IMG/VR virus record: IMGVR_UViG_3300045738_000739
Span: 1 to 52,624 of that record
Strand: one strand, 5' to 3'
DNA from: a virus
DNA length: 52,624 bases
Below the pieces are notes generated by a model. That model did no database searches. It was not told the origin of the DNA and saw only the letters and a program-made list of their open reading frames with translations. Made by a program: the position numbers and the translations under genes. Position 1 is the first letter of the stretch, and each line of letters begins with the position of its first letter. Positions 44,401 to 52,624 of this stretch are shown here, piece by piece.

Positions 44401-47400
44401 GACCCGTGCAGCCCGCTGCCCCAGCAAAGCCTTCTGGGCACTGCCAGAGGACCGCCTGATGCGCTCGTTGATCTCGTCCAGCCAGTTGATCCCGTGACCG
44501 CGAAAACGCACACCCAGCTCACCCGCGTCGGGGTTCTCGATCTTCTTGCCTAGTGGCGCATCCCAGCCAGCATCGACCATGCGCTTCAAAGCTACCTTCG
44601 TCTGTGCTGCCGTGGGCTTGCCTGTGCCCTTGTAACCCGGCATCCCGGTGCCGATCCACTTGCCCGCAAGCTCAGCATACGGCTGCCCCAGAACTTCCTG
44701 GCAGTACAGATCATAGACGGCAGCCTGCTCAGGTCCGATCTCCTCGATGCGCTTAAACTTCCCTTTCGCAGTGCCTCTGGACTTGTCCATCAGTTCCGAA
44801 GGTCGGAACGTGGTGAAGTCAACCCGTGAGTTTGATTCACCACCCGACTTGTTAAAAGTGACCGTCGTCACCCTAATAAACTTCTCGGGATTGCCCGCTT
44901 TATATCCAATACAATTGGTGATCGCCTTGGCTGCCTTCGTCAGCTTACGTGTCTCCTCGTCACTGATGCGGTCGATCTCTTCCGGGTCAAGTCCAGCTCC
45001 ACCCGTATCCGAACCTAGTGACGCCATATACAGGTTGAACAGCGTTTCCTGGATGCCCTTCATCTCTGCGAACTTGCTCTCCTCTGTACGGACACCGGGG
45101 AGAACCTTGCCTCGCACATCCTTCGGTAAAGCTATGTCCATCCACTTCGCGAGAATGGCCGCAAGCTCACCCATCTTTTCCGCCTTAACCGACAGCTTTG
45201 CACCCTTTCCAGATTCGCCAAGCTGCCCAGGAACGGGCGTCTCCTCCAAATACTCGTCAATGAATTTCTTGCTGGTCATGTCGGGCCATTCTTTGCCCTT
45301 CGACAATAACCGCACATACTCAACGAAGTCGGTCGGTGATGTCGTCATCGGAGTGCCGGTCAACAACATCAGCATCTTCATGTCGTCATTCCACTCACGC
45401 ACTACACGATTTCTCTCAGCCGTTTCATTCTTGATGCCCATGTGAACCTCGTCCACGATCAGCCCATCGAATCCACACTGCTTGAGTTTGGCCGCATGCT
45501 TCGTAAAATACTCAGGACCGACGACAACCAGATCGCCGCGCGAACTATCTTTCATCGCAAGAAATTCATCTGCTGAAATATCGCCTGACCCGCGACCGAC
45601 CACTTGCGCTCCCTCATCGAAATCGGCACATGCTTTACGCCACTGCTCAACGGTGTTGAGCGGAGCGACAACCAGCACACGCTTCGGATTACCCGGATTG
45701 CGCCGCGTATTGTCGAAAGGATTATTCTCGTACCAATCTTTGATGTCCTCCGCTGTCATCTTGGCTTTCTCAGCCGATGAGAGCTTCGCGCGAGCAGGAC
45801 GTTCCATCATCATTTTCGCGGCGACAATTGCGGAGACAGTCTTGCCCGTGCCCATATAATGAGCAGCAAGAACTCGACCATCGTTGTCTATCATTTTCTG
45901 AAGCAGCTTTTGCTGATGGCCGCCCAACGTGAACTCTTCGCCCGATGGCAAACGCTTGTTGAGCCCTGCGCCCCAATTGTCGGCGAGATTTGCGGGATCG
46001 ATCTCAGCCAACGACATCTCGTGCGCGTCAGCCGACATCGACTTCTCAGCATCCACAAGATGATCAATGCGCTGCTTCAGATAAGTGTCCACCTCGCCAG
46101 TCAACGAAAGCCCACCAAGCATCTTCCGCAACTCGGGGAAGCGGTCAGCTGGAACCTCGACCGCAGTGATCTCACCCCTCAAACCTGGAACTAGCTCTGG
46201 GCCTTGATCGGCAGCAACCGCTCCTTGGATGGCGAGGATGGAATCGGCGGACACACGTCCGTTCTTCGGTAGCTTGACCCGCAAACTCTTGTGCATCGTC
46301 GCGCCCGTTCTCGGATCGACATCGTGGTGCATGTAGACCAGCACCTCATTTTCGAGAGCTTCTGGCGTGTGTGAGCCCTTTGGCCAGCTCGTTGAAGAAC
46401 GAACTGCGTCCTCACCGTAGCGAATAAAAGTACGACCCGGCGTGCCGCCGCCGACTTCGCCTTTGAAGAGGTAAGCAGTCGGATACGCTTTCGCCTTCTC
46501 CGATTTGTACGTCGATCGGTACGCCGCCATCGCGGGGACGAAGTGGGCATTGAACCACTCTCGATACACGTCGCCGCCATTGTACCACTCGGGAAGAAGA
46601 CCCTGTTTGATGTAGCCCTTCTCAGCCTTGGTGAGCTTCTGCCCATCGGGAACCGGGTGCGACGGCGTCAAGTTTGGGATGTAGTTCCCAGCCAAATCCT
46701 TGGGCATGCGATCCCAACCAGGCTTTGGCGGCGCTTCACCGGCTTTCTTACCCATGATGATCCGCTCAAGACGAGCGACAACCGTCTTGTCCTCAATGAC
46801 CGGATCTGTTTTAGCAGTGGCGTCGATCAGAACACGCGAACCCTTTGTAGGCAGCGCACCCTTTGGCGGCTTTGCAGGCGGGTTGAGTGTGATCTGCTGC
46901 GCACCGATGACAGCGCGTGCGCCTTCACGAAAAGCGAAGATCGGATCGTCCTTCAGCAAGTCGTCGATGCGCGGCTCATCTTTGCCAAGACGACTCGCCC
47001 ATTCCTTGCCCATGATCTTGGGCTGGCCGGAACCATCGTACTCGACCTGCATGTGGTAGACGTGTTCGCAGTCGCCCTTCTTCCCCATCTTCCATTTGCC
47101 GTTAGCCTTCTGAATGCGCTCACGGTCAGTGCGAACAGAGATCCAAGTAGTGCGCTTTTCAGCAGCCGCCTTCTTGCAGAAACGACGCAAATCGTCGGCA
47201 GAGTTGATCGACTCACCATACGGAGTAAGCAACGCTGACCACATTGGATCGGAGACTCGGAAGCCTGTCCCCCTGGGATCGCGATGGCAGTCAATTGTCG
47301 TCGTCGTTCCATCCGGGTTGTCATTCACAAAACGCTTGGAATCGAAAATGGGCTCGACCTTGCCGGTCACATGGTTGACAGCCGTCACCACATCAGCACG

Positions 47401-49629
47401 GGTGAAATGTCCCTTGGCGTTACGCGCCATTTTGATCTTGATTCCAGGCTGCTTTTTGCGCAGCTTGGTCAGCGCAAGACGCTTCTGCTCGTCTGTCTGC
47501 GCGCGTTGCCACGCGCGCATCTCGGACTCGCCCGCCGTGTCCCAACGGTCGTAAGAGAACGTGCCAGACCTCTGACGGAACTCGCGACAGGTAAGCTCGT
47601 GCGGGCGCATAAGCGCAGGCTTTGGCGGTTTGCCGTTAGCGTCGTTGTAAGCCGCCTCCATCTTAGCCAGCTCATCGGCAGTCGCCTTACGTTCTGGCTT
47701 CTTGAGCGTCCACGCTTTGCCGCTCTTGATCGCAACAACACCCTTCTCAAGTGCTTTTTCGAGTAAGGCTTGACCGGCAGTAGTCGTATCGCGCAGAAGG
47801 AATTTTGGACCCATCTTGTCCACCAAGGCTTGGACCTTGGCTGCCTTGGCTGCGGACACTTTAGAACCCGACTTCTTACTCTTGAGACCTGTCGGGAGAT
47901 CGAGAATGTCTTGCAGCGTAACGTCGAGCTTTTTGCCTTTGACAGTAACCTGCGCAATCTTCGCTTTGGGGTCGTCGAACTGGTCCTGCATCAGATGCCA
48001 GTAGATCAAATCCCGATCAAGAGGCTGACGGTTTTCGTCAAATACCTCTTTGATGTCCTCTGCCCTGATCACTGCGTTATTGGACGACTGACTCGGATCA
48101 GACGGATCCCAGTTAGGCTTTCCCATGTCCCCATCAACCGACTGTTTGCCATAACGGAAATAAATCGTCCTACCCCGATAAGACATCTCGAAGAATCGAT
48201 CATGCAGCCGCTTCGTCTGACGACCGATTTTGTCTTCGTCAGGCGGATCCGCGACGTACTGAGTCTCGCTAGTCTGCGGGGGACGCGGAACAGCCTGGAT
48301 CAGCTTGGCCACTGGCTTGACTTCTTTTCCGGCGAACCAGGCCAACCTCTCATCCTCGAAATCCATCTCGTCCAACCCGTCCAACTTGTCGAGTCTCTTT
48401 TGGACGGCAGCCTTGTCGGCTGGGCTCCGCGCTGTATCAAGCTCAGCCTTTAGCTTCTCGATCCCAACCTTGTCGGTCGTGAGCGGAAACATCTCATCGG
48501 CACCGATGAATTGTCGCATCCACTCATACGTCTTCGGGCAGCTCACGGACATCTGCTTCGGGTACAGGATCGAACAGGAAAAGCTCTCAGCGAACCGCTC
48601 CTTCATGTGGACATCACGACCCTTTTGAGTGATCTCAGCGTAAGCCGTGATTCCCGGCTCTTTGCCCTTACCCACGAGGTTCTTCTCGAAGAACGAAACC
48701 CAGTCCTTCCAAAGAGGCCCGTCATAATCCGGCCCCATATCGTTCGGACCTCGCGCACCCATCTTGTTGTGGATCGCGTGCGCCATCTCATGGACCAGAA
48801 TATCTACAGAAGATGTGCCCGCATCGAACTGAGGAAGATGCTCCCCTCTCGGAGCGATCCTAGAACCACCCCAGGCGGGCTGTTTTACCCCTTTCCCCGG
48901 CGTCTTCCCCGACCAAGATCCGTCTGCGCCAGTCAGGTCGAGTCCCAATACGATCTTTGAACCCTGAGTCCCCCAGCCTCCAGCCATGCAATAAGCCGAA
49001 GCAGAACCACGACGGAGATAAGCGTCTTCGTCCTTGGTCGTCACCAGAAGCTCGGAAATAGAGCCGGAAAAATGCTTGCGTATATTCGACGGGATCTGCC
49101 GGAACCCTAAGTCGAGAATCCTGAGAGCGTGGATCTTCTGCCCGTACAATTCGTCGGGCTCACCTCCCAAGTCCGCATAATGTTCCTCGACCGCATCCTT
49201 GAAAACCGACTGCGCTACAGGCGACAATACAATCTCGGGCGGCTTGTCCCACGCTAGAAACTCGGTGACCAGATCCACGGTCAAATCTTTTAACTCGGTA
49301 CGCGCCGCACGCAGCTCCGGGTGATCGCCCTTAAACTCGGAGCGCAGACCACCCTCATGCTCTTCGACAGGAGCCTGCGGGGCTTTGCCTTGCAGCTTCT
49401 TAACCTGCTTCTTCTTGCGCTTGATCTTGCGCGCCTGCGACTCCAAGAACTGCTTCCGACCCTCTTCGTTGTCGTAGTAGTATTTCCACCGGAGCTTGCC
49501 CTGCGACATCGTGCGGACTCGACGCCAGTATTTGTGCCCTGCTTGCGCGCCTCGTGCGAAGCCAACGCCCGCTTTCTCAAGCTCGTCGGGTGTGTACGTG
49601 GGATGATCCAAATTAAGCCCGAACTTCAT
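41446..49629 (-). CDS. Giant polyvalent-type protein: zincin peptidase plus split SNF2 helicase
   Basis: The protein has 2,727 residues from ATG 49629, after GAGGAGG; the stop of the preceding gene overlaps (ATGA). An N-terminal part with a basic patch is followed at about residue 280 by the zinc-peptidase motif VHEMAHAIHNKM, with a further Glu in ERFAESFS about 60 residues later, as in gluzincins. A SNF2-like helicase begins near residue 1235: GTGKT (motif I, about 1256), DEVH (motif II, about 1395), LLTGTPM (motif III, about 1423). The second lobe has motif V/VI-like CSDAAQVGMNLG and DQRTTRCAR (about 2230-2265), so roughly 800 residues separate the lobe motifs. Such multi-domain giants packaged in virions are known as polyvalent proteins; DarB of P1 is a simpler relative. 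The position between portal-side genes and head genes fits delivery with the DNA, perhaps for defence evasion or DNA remodelling. Confidence 0.75.
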   Translation of the reverse strand: MKFGLNLDHPTYTPDELEKAGVGFARGAQAGHKYWRRVRTMSQGKLRWKYYYDNEEGRKQFLESQARKIKRKKKQVKKLQGKAPQAPVEEHEGGLRSEFKGDHPELRAARTELKDLTVDLVTEFLAWDKPPEIVLSPVAQSVFKDAVEEHYADLGGEPDELYGQKIHALRILDLGFRQIPSNIRKHFSGSISELLVTTKDEDAYLRRGSASAYCMAGGWGTQGSKIVLGLDLTGADGSWSGKTPGKGVKQPAWGGSRIAPRGEHLPQFDAGTSSVDILVHEMAHAIHNKMGARGPNDMGPDYDGPLWKDWVSFFEKNLVGKGKEPGITAYAEITQKGRDVHMKERFAESFSCSILYPKQMSVSCPKTYEWMRQFIGADEMFPLTTDKVGIEKLKAELDTARSPADKAAVQKRLDKLDGLDEMDFEDERLAWFAGKEVKPVAKLIQAVPRPPQTSETQYVADPPDEDKIGRQTKRLHDRFFEMSYRGRTIYFRYGKQSVDGDMGKPNWDPSDPSQSSNNAVIRAEDIKEVFDENRQPLDRDLIYWHLMQDQFDDPKAKIAQVTVKGKKLDVTLQDILDLPTGLKSKKSGSKVSAAKAAKVQALVDKMGPKFLLRDTTTAGQALLEKALEKGVVAIKSGKAWTLKKPERKATADELAKMEAAYNDANGKPPKPALMRPHELTCREFRQRSGTFSYDRWDTAGESEMRAWQRAQTDEQKRLALTKLRKKQPGIKIKMARNAKGHFTRADVVTAVNHVTGKVEPIFDSKRFVNDNPDGTTTTIDCHRDPRGTGFRVSDPMWSALLTPYGESINSADDLRRFCKKAAAEKRTTWISVRTDRERIQKANGKWKMGKKGDCEHVYHMQVEYDGSGQPKIMGKEWASRLGKDEPRIDDLLKDDPIFAFREGARAVIGAQQITLNPPAKPPKGALPTKGSRVLIDATAKTDPVIEDKTVVARLERIIMGKKAGEAPPKPGWDRMPKDLAGNYIPNLTPSHPVPDGQKLTKAEKGYIKQGLLPEWYNGGDVYREWFNAHFVPAMAAYRSTYKSEKAKAYPTAYLFKGEVGGGTPGRTFIRYGEDAVRSSTSWPKGSHTPEALENEVLVYMHHDVDPRTGATMHKSLRVKLPKNGRVSADSILAIQGAVAADQGPELVPGLRGEITAVEVPADRFPELRKMLGGLSLTGEVDTYLKQRIDHLVDAEKSMSADAHEMSLAEIDPANLADNWGAGLNKRLPSGEEFTLGGHQQKLLQKMIDNDGRVLAAHYMGTGKTVSAIVAAKMMMERPARAKLSSAEKAKMTAEDIKDWYENNPFDNTRRNPGNPKRVLVVAPLNTVEQWRKACADFDEGAQVVGRGSGDISADEFLAMKDSSRGDLVVVGPEYFTKHAAKLKQCGFDGLIVDEVHMGIKNETAERNRVVREWNDDMKMLMLLTGTPMTTSPTDFVEYVRLLSKGKEWPDMTSKKFIDEYLEETPVPGQLGESGKGAKLSVKAEKMGELAAILAKWMDIALPKDVRGKVLPGVRTEESKFAEMKGIQETLFNLYMASLGSDTGGAGLDPEEIDRISDEETRKLTKAAKAITNCIGYKAGNPEKFIRVTTVTFNKSGGESNSRVDFTTFRPSELMDKSRGTAKGKFKRIEEIGPEQAAVYDLYCQEVLGQPYAELAGKWIGTGMPGYKGTGKPTAAQTKVALKRMVDAGWDAPLGKKIENPDAGELGVRFRGHGINWLDEINERIRRSSGSAQKALLGQRAARVDEIDRALHFQRALRTELQLEPPDGDWEEGLQNVCNRLGISLEEGRALLQIHPSPTIIEQSWSADHSGDPVQLTTDDNWISDPKGSQHVVFMPKDWDEKNHRPKDLSKEGFAAVRSGALVQLSASAMKAAGIVPPGVPRGLQPEEREAAKEARKNWVPPQFRYDPDIAAPVGQAGVRVLGTGEVLIVKEKDVSALVKSIFDPGMRAERNKFDIACTHQNAKADELEDHVTRFYSQGGKAGPDGARQLVMFGNSILDSCRTMEAKMRQMGFRDVNEVLEGSPHYDPEDKTTKNGSPNDKYFVTYIGATYTGDRELNVAIFQKVKDALQRDSEVSLFVHKCTEPRPASTWKDAKGVFGDKGKEYESNWMLYPGDRKPPDDVALSQWTAEQRSQIFAQFKIEAPESFVLVSKGDGTTEKRAFNGTKRSAAILSRIAKIGDPNKMADDDQKGAKRELQSLKEEYTALAKQGATDTPVLSSKQTTVFNNCEVIVCSDAAQVGMNLGNATEMLKYDTLASPMAEDQRTTRCARMLPAAVKGKLLGRAIMSQKKNHKGESVWETDDQNQPKLDENGKKIPFMVQEYDDKGRPKYDGSGPFSKIRNMEAAIFEAGPRDRPVGHIGKLTLNGPIAGREGEQLKSMQFEGALSLIRTRCLEVSEDYRTRLCPGAPPSSESRSQIRRLAAEWTLLANKCATAATLGANTQYQLLNELNKRKIPGGTGTVISIPQGEMVDLAEKIESGTYASLARGGPMHCVNAESAVRDALDGKAVTVGDTIYQLSEAERKAVMDAGFVQHDPATGTGSHDAAAVYLAIRADEIFTWMEDKRDEVEQAMKAGPMGGIVSNDDVQNRLIDMLTPEDRAVLKTKKYLVNVRVLGTSGNVGQVHVHHPKKVDGEKPDPQRVFTGYEKEHPVATERRTRAMGRSRKISFEQIIRNVQEGTDFSVAGHFEQVDSLSLSKASSTVITKAIRLVFDFARKLMKGDDDATQQTV

Positions 49630-49970
49630 GCCACGCCTCCTCGCCCAGTTGGGCAAACGCGCGTCAACGGAAACTTGCGAATTGCAGCGCCGAAGTGCTT
49701 GGGGTCGTCAGCCGTCACCACACCAGACATCATCACGTCCATGTTTGGGTCGTCACTCTCCCCCGCCCACCGTGTCCACACCGGCTGATCCATGAAGGTC
49801 GCTAGCTCAGCCCAAAACGAACTGTCGGCTACTTTGGCATCGAACTCGACAACACGGAACCCATGGTCAGCGCTCTCGTCGCGCTCCAGCGAACATGCCC
49901 AGCGGAACTGCGGACGATGCGCGCGGTAGTACCTGTGTAGGTGATAAATGTCTTTCTCTGCATCAGCCAT
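49626..49970 (-). CDS. Small unknown protein
   Basis: The protein has 114 residues from ATG 49970, which has AAGGAG six bases upstream; the longer open frame lacks one. It is Trp- and Asp-rich with an acidic middle and a loop ending in CPTG. It overlaps both neighbours by a few bases, tying it to the giant protein and the sigma-like gene. No family is recognised. Confidence 0.5.
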   Translation of the reverse strand: MADAEKDIYHLHRYYRAHRPQFRWACSLERDESADHGFRVVEFDAKVADSSFWAELATFMDQPVWTRWAGESDDPNMDVMMSGVVTADDPKHFGAAIRKFPLTRVCPTGRGGVA

Positions 49971-52488
49971 TGTCATCTCCTTGTGACGCTGCTTCTTCTT
50001 TGGTGGGCACTCTGCGCGCCGCACCGGAAAGTTCTGCTCGATAGCGCTGCGCTGCTTTGCGGCCCGCCGCCGAAGCCGGATCAGGCATCGGAACCCGACC
50101 TGTAAATTGCTGGAACCGTGCCGGCGACATCACCTTCGACTCGCCGCCAAACGACGGACCTCTCCACGTCGTCGGATCCGATCCGCGTTTCAGCAGGGCT
50201 TGCATGTAGCCCCGCATCACCTCGTCCGCGTACAACCAGCTCGACTCTGGATCTGAGCCGGTCGGAATGGTCTCCACTTCGTCACTGCCAACGGACCTCG
50301 TTCTGCCGTATCGTAGAAATTCTGACAGCCGCTCTCGATCACGTTGCTCGTGATAAAGCTGACGAACCTCACGCTTCTCGGCAGCCGACGCTTTGCCTGA
50401 CTTTTCCCTCTTCAGAATCTTGCCAACGCGATCACCCCGCCCTGCTCTCACACCAGCCGCGTAAATCCTGACCCGCTCGTGTTCGAGCCCTTCAACATGT
50501 CCTGTCAGCACTGCAATCCTAGACGACAATTGATCCTGATTGTCGTCCTTCGCAGTATCACGCTTGGAACGCAATTGTTCAATCTGCTTTTTCGCGCTTG
50601 CAATAGCTTGTTTGTCAGCACCAAATCGAGCAAACAACTCGCGATAGCTGGGACCGGGCGACTCCTCGGTACCGAAGAACTGGCCCGGAGCACCAGCCTC
50701 GATCCACTTCTGCGCATGCAGTCGCGCCTCCGCACCCTTCTCGTGCGCAACACGCTGAAACATCTCGGTCGCCGCGCTGCGTGCCTGGGCTCCCAGACCC
50801 CTCTTGTGCCGCGCCGAATGCCCCTTTTTGGCGATGCCTAGCCGCTCAGCCAGCTCCTCGTTCGACATCACGACGTTGCCGCTCAATTGTCGCCTACCTT
50901 CGCCGGGTTCAGCGTCCGGTGTGAGGCCAAACAGCAACTCGATGGCTCGCGCATTCTGATGGCCGATCTTCCGCTCGTCGCTTCCCGGCTTCCCCACCTG
51001 TTCCATGTCGCTCAGAATGTCATCGATCTCACGACGCAGATGGAGCTGCGTCCCAACTGGAAAATCGGGATCAGTGTGCGGACCCGCCACCTCGTGCGGG
51101 TTTTGATTCATCCACTCAGAGTCGAGCACCCGGTGACCATCGAGCACCCGGTCGAGCGTGCTGATGAGTCGATCCTTGCCCGGCAGTTCCTTGCCCAGCT
51201 CCTTGCCGTCTGGAGCCCTAACCTGCCACCCGTCGAACGGAACTTCTTCAGTCGCCTGATCGACAACCTTGCCTACGTCGTTGTGGTAGACACCAAGTGT
51301 CGCCGCTCGTCCGGTGAAGGTGTCACGCTTCTGGAGTCTCCACGCTCTCGCGATTGCCTTCTTGGTGGGCTCCTCATCGGTCTTGCGACTGGCTCGGTGC
51401 TTGGCCGCGATGTAGCCGTGCATCAGGCGCATCGTCTGGTGCGGCACAGAGGGACCACCGCCGCCCAGCGCAGACCGTGCCGCATACGACGCATAGGTGT
51501 TGACGTAATCTTGGGCGATCATGGCAAACGGCTTGCCGCCTGAATAGCCACGCAAAGCCATCAAGAATCCAAGATTCGCACCGCTCTTGATCTCCTCGAA
51601 GTCGGGCGACTCGTTGCCATCGGAATCACGCATGTCGATTGCGTGGCTCGCGGCAACTTTACGCGATGCAGAGTGCAGCAGCCCTTTGAACTCCTGCAAC
51701 ATCCCGGCTTGGTCAGCCTTCGGAATGAAGATCCCTTGAGACTTCTTCGCGCGCAGCCCGCGCTCGCGATCCACGAAAGTCGCCAACGGATAATGACCGT
51801 TCTCGACCTTGTGCAAGAACGTACCAGCCTTGGCTCTCGAATCCGCGAACACCTTCGACCGCTCGGCTTCTTCGGAGACAGGATGATCTCCAGAACCCTG
51901 CTTTATGGGCTCTGTAATCGCCCTTCCTGGGGGTAGCTTTCCACCGGGTGTGCCGGCCCGTTTCTTCGGCGGTGGACGCCTGGGGGCTGTCCTACGGGGC
52001 TTCACGGGGGCTTTTGGCTTAGCCTTGCCCTTCATCGGCTGGAGTTTTGACGATCTGACCCGGATAGGCTCGCCAGCCGCCCGACCGTGCTCGGGATCGA
52101 ACGTGGTGACATGCGTGTACTTTCCGTCGTCGTCGGCTGCATCCGGTGTCCAAACGAACAGACCATGCCGACCTTGGATGCTGACGAACTGCCCCGCCTT
52201 GATGTCCGAGATCCCGGTCTTGCCGTAGTCGGCTTCCCAGTCGTGATGATCCCCGTGCTTGTGCTCTGTCGGGTACCAGTAGATCCAGCCTCGGCCCTTG
52301 CGCTTGCGGAACCCCCTATGCTTTGAGTTGGGGATCGAGCTGTAGCCGGCTGGTGGTTTGGTCACGCCGGCTTTGCTCAAGCTATTGTCGGCGACAATTG
52401 CTAGGGTCAGCTTCTTCGGTTTCGCCTTTCGAGCAGACAAGGGTGTTGCAAAAGCTGCCTGTATTTCTCGCACATGTGAAGGGTTCAT
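49963..52488 (-). CDS. Large protein with sigma-70-like regions and KOW/SH3-like N-terminus
   Basis: The protein has 841 residues. About residues 48-115 show a basic SH3/KOW-like pattern (SSIPNSKHRGFRKRKGRGWIYWYP, then GQFVSIQGRHGLFVW). A basic Pro/Lys linker follows (about 152-180). Residues about 300-385 resemble sigma-70 region 2/3 (LGFLMALRGY, YVNTYASYAAR, VPHQTMRLM, PTKKAIARAW). Residues about 511-570 resemble region 4 (ARAIELLFGLTPDAE, then SNEELAERLGIAKKGHSARHKRGL). A long helical C-terminal part follows (about 575-841) with possible coiled coil. The pattern suggests a virion- or early-expressed transcription factor, but the match is by eye and the motif spacing is loose. ATG 52488 has GGAGG ten bases upstream. 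Confidence 0.55.
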   Translation of the reverse strand: MNPSHVREIQAAFATPLSARKAKPKKLTLAIVADNSLSKAGVTKPPAGYSSIPNSKHRGFRKRKGRGWIYWYPTEHKHGDHHDWEADYGKTGISDIKAGQFVSIQGRHGLFVWTPDAADDDGKYTHVTTFDPEHGRAAGEPIRVRSSKLQPMKGKAKPKAPVKPRRTAPRRPPPKKRAGTPGGKLPPGRAITEPIKQGSGDHPVSEEAERSKVFADSRAKAGTFLHKVENGHYPLATFVDRERGLRAKKSQGIFIPKADQAGMLQEFKGLLHSASRKVAASHAIDMRDSDGNESPDFEEIKSGANLGFLMALRGYSGGKPFAMIAQDYVNTYASYAARSALGGGGPSVPHQTMRLMHGYIAAKHRASRKTDEEPTKKAIARAWRLQKRDTFTGRAATLGVYHNDVGKVVDQATEEVPFDGWQVRAPDGKELGKELPGKDRLISTLDRVLDGHRVLDSEWMNQNPHEVAGPHTDPDFPVGTQLHLRREIDDILSDMEQVGKPGSDERKIGHQNARAIELLFGLTPDAEPGEGRRQLSGNVVMSNEELAERLGIAKKGHSARHKRGLGAQARSAATEMFQRVAHEKGAEARLHAQKWIEAGAPGQFFGTEESPGPSYRELFARFGADKQAIASAKKQIEQLRSKRDTAKDDNQDQLSSRIAVLTGHVEGLEHERVRIYAAGVRAGRGDRVGKILKREKSGKASAAEKREVRQLYHEQRDRERLSEFLRYGRTRSVGSDEVETIPTGSDPESSWLYADEVMRGYMQALLKRGSDPTTWRGPSFGGESKVMSPARFQQFTGRVPMPDPASAAGRKAAQRYRAELSGAARRVPTKEEAASQGDDNG
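50522..50547. repeat. Motif pair facing inward in the sigma-like gene
   Basis: GACGACAAT and ATTGTCGTC are exact complements separated by 8 bases, inside the 841-residue coding gene. It shows a second spacing variant of the paired motif (another, at 40358-40381, has a 6-base spacer and one mismatch). Confidence 0.6.
52384..52399. repeat. Motif pair with one-base spacer, same geometry as 15153
   Basis: ATTGTCG, one G, then CGACAATT form an inverted pair inside the coding gene. The encoded stretch is AIVADNS. This reproduces the 15153-15169 layout with a different centre base, which suggests a preferred pair geometry. Confidence 0.6.
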
Positions 52489-52624
52489 AAGTGTTCGACC
52501 TCCACATACCTGACGGTAAGCTCGTCATGGAGCTTTTCGTCACGAACGGACTTCACGCGCATGCTGCCTGAACTTATCACTTCGTCTTCACCCGAATAGG
52601 CAGACACCCCATCGACGTAGGTTC
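52485..52624 (-). CDS. Partial unknown protein running off the right edge
   Basis: A frame open from the right edge ends with TGA at 52485-52487, overlapping the start of the 841-residue gene as ATGA. The last 45 residues end with VKSVRDEKLHDEL and then VEVEHL. In this position a portal-, terminase- or MuF-type gene might lie further right, but the visible part has no diagnostic motif. The overlap and direction support coding. Confidence 0.5.
   Translation of the reverse strand, partial: TYVDGVSAYSGEDEVISSGSMRVKSVRDEKLHDELTVRYVEVEHL

Noticed and set aside
41446-49629. Giant protein split into several genes
   Set aside because: The frame has no interruption, and no internal start with a strong ribosome site and overlap stands out. 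Domain signals at both ends are in the same frame.

Overview
The window looks like the interior of a large tailed-phage (or prophage) genome of moderately high GC. Every gene I can support is on the minus strand, closely packed, often with ATGA or TAATG overlaps and AGGAGG-type ribosome sites. This suggests one long co-transcribed block. I see no integrase, terminase, portal, tRNA, rRNA, IS element or CRISPR array. The host cannot be named from the sequence. The tail genes (sheath, tube, tape measure, LysM/gp25-type protein, OB-fold spike, baseplate J) are those of a contractile-tailed myovirus.

Reading in the direction of transcription (right to left): a partial gene enters at the right edge. 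An 841-residue protein follows, with faint sigma-70-like regions, then a small protein and a 2,727-residue giant that combines a zincin-type peptidase motif with a split SNF2-like helicase. The head genes come next (prohead protease, acidic scaffold-like protein, major capsid protein, small head proteins), then connector/neck proteins and the tail: sheath with extra repeated domains, tube, overlapping chaperone-like pair, tape measure, hub, spike, LysM/gp25 protein, baseplate J. Tail-tip and fibre proteins occupy 7.7-18.2 kb, followed by a small holin-like membrane protein. The left 7.4 kb is a replication module (winged-HTH protein, SF2 helicase, DnaB-like helicase, CHC2/TOPRIM primase) followed by small, partly zinc-binding proteins and a partial gene leaving at the left edge.

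The most unusual signal is not a gene. A short DNA word, CGACAAT(T) and its complement (A)ATTGTCG, with wider consensus GRCGACAATTG, occurs roughly 100 times by hand count, about once per 530 bp, in both orientations. Simple base composition predicts only about 5 copies of the 7-mer. It lies in all reading frames of unrelated genes and is denser still in the short gaps between genes, so selection appears to act on the DNA and not on the encoded protein. Several copies form exact or near-exact palindromes. It resembles in style the highly iterated motifs known elsewhere (HIP1, DNA-uptake sequences, stoperators), but I do not recognise this word as any of them.
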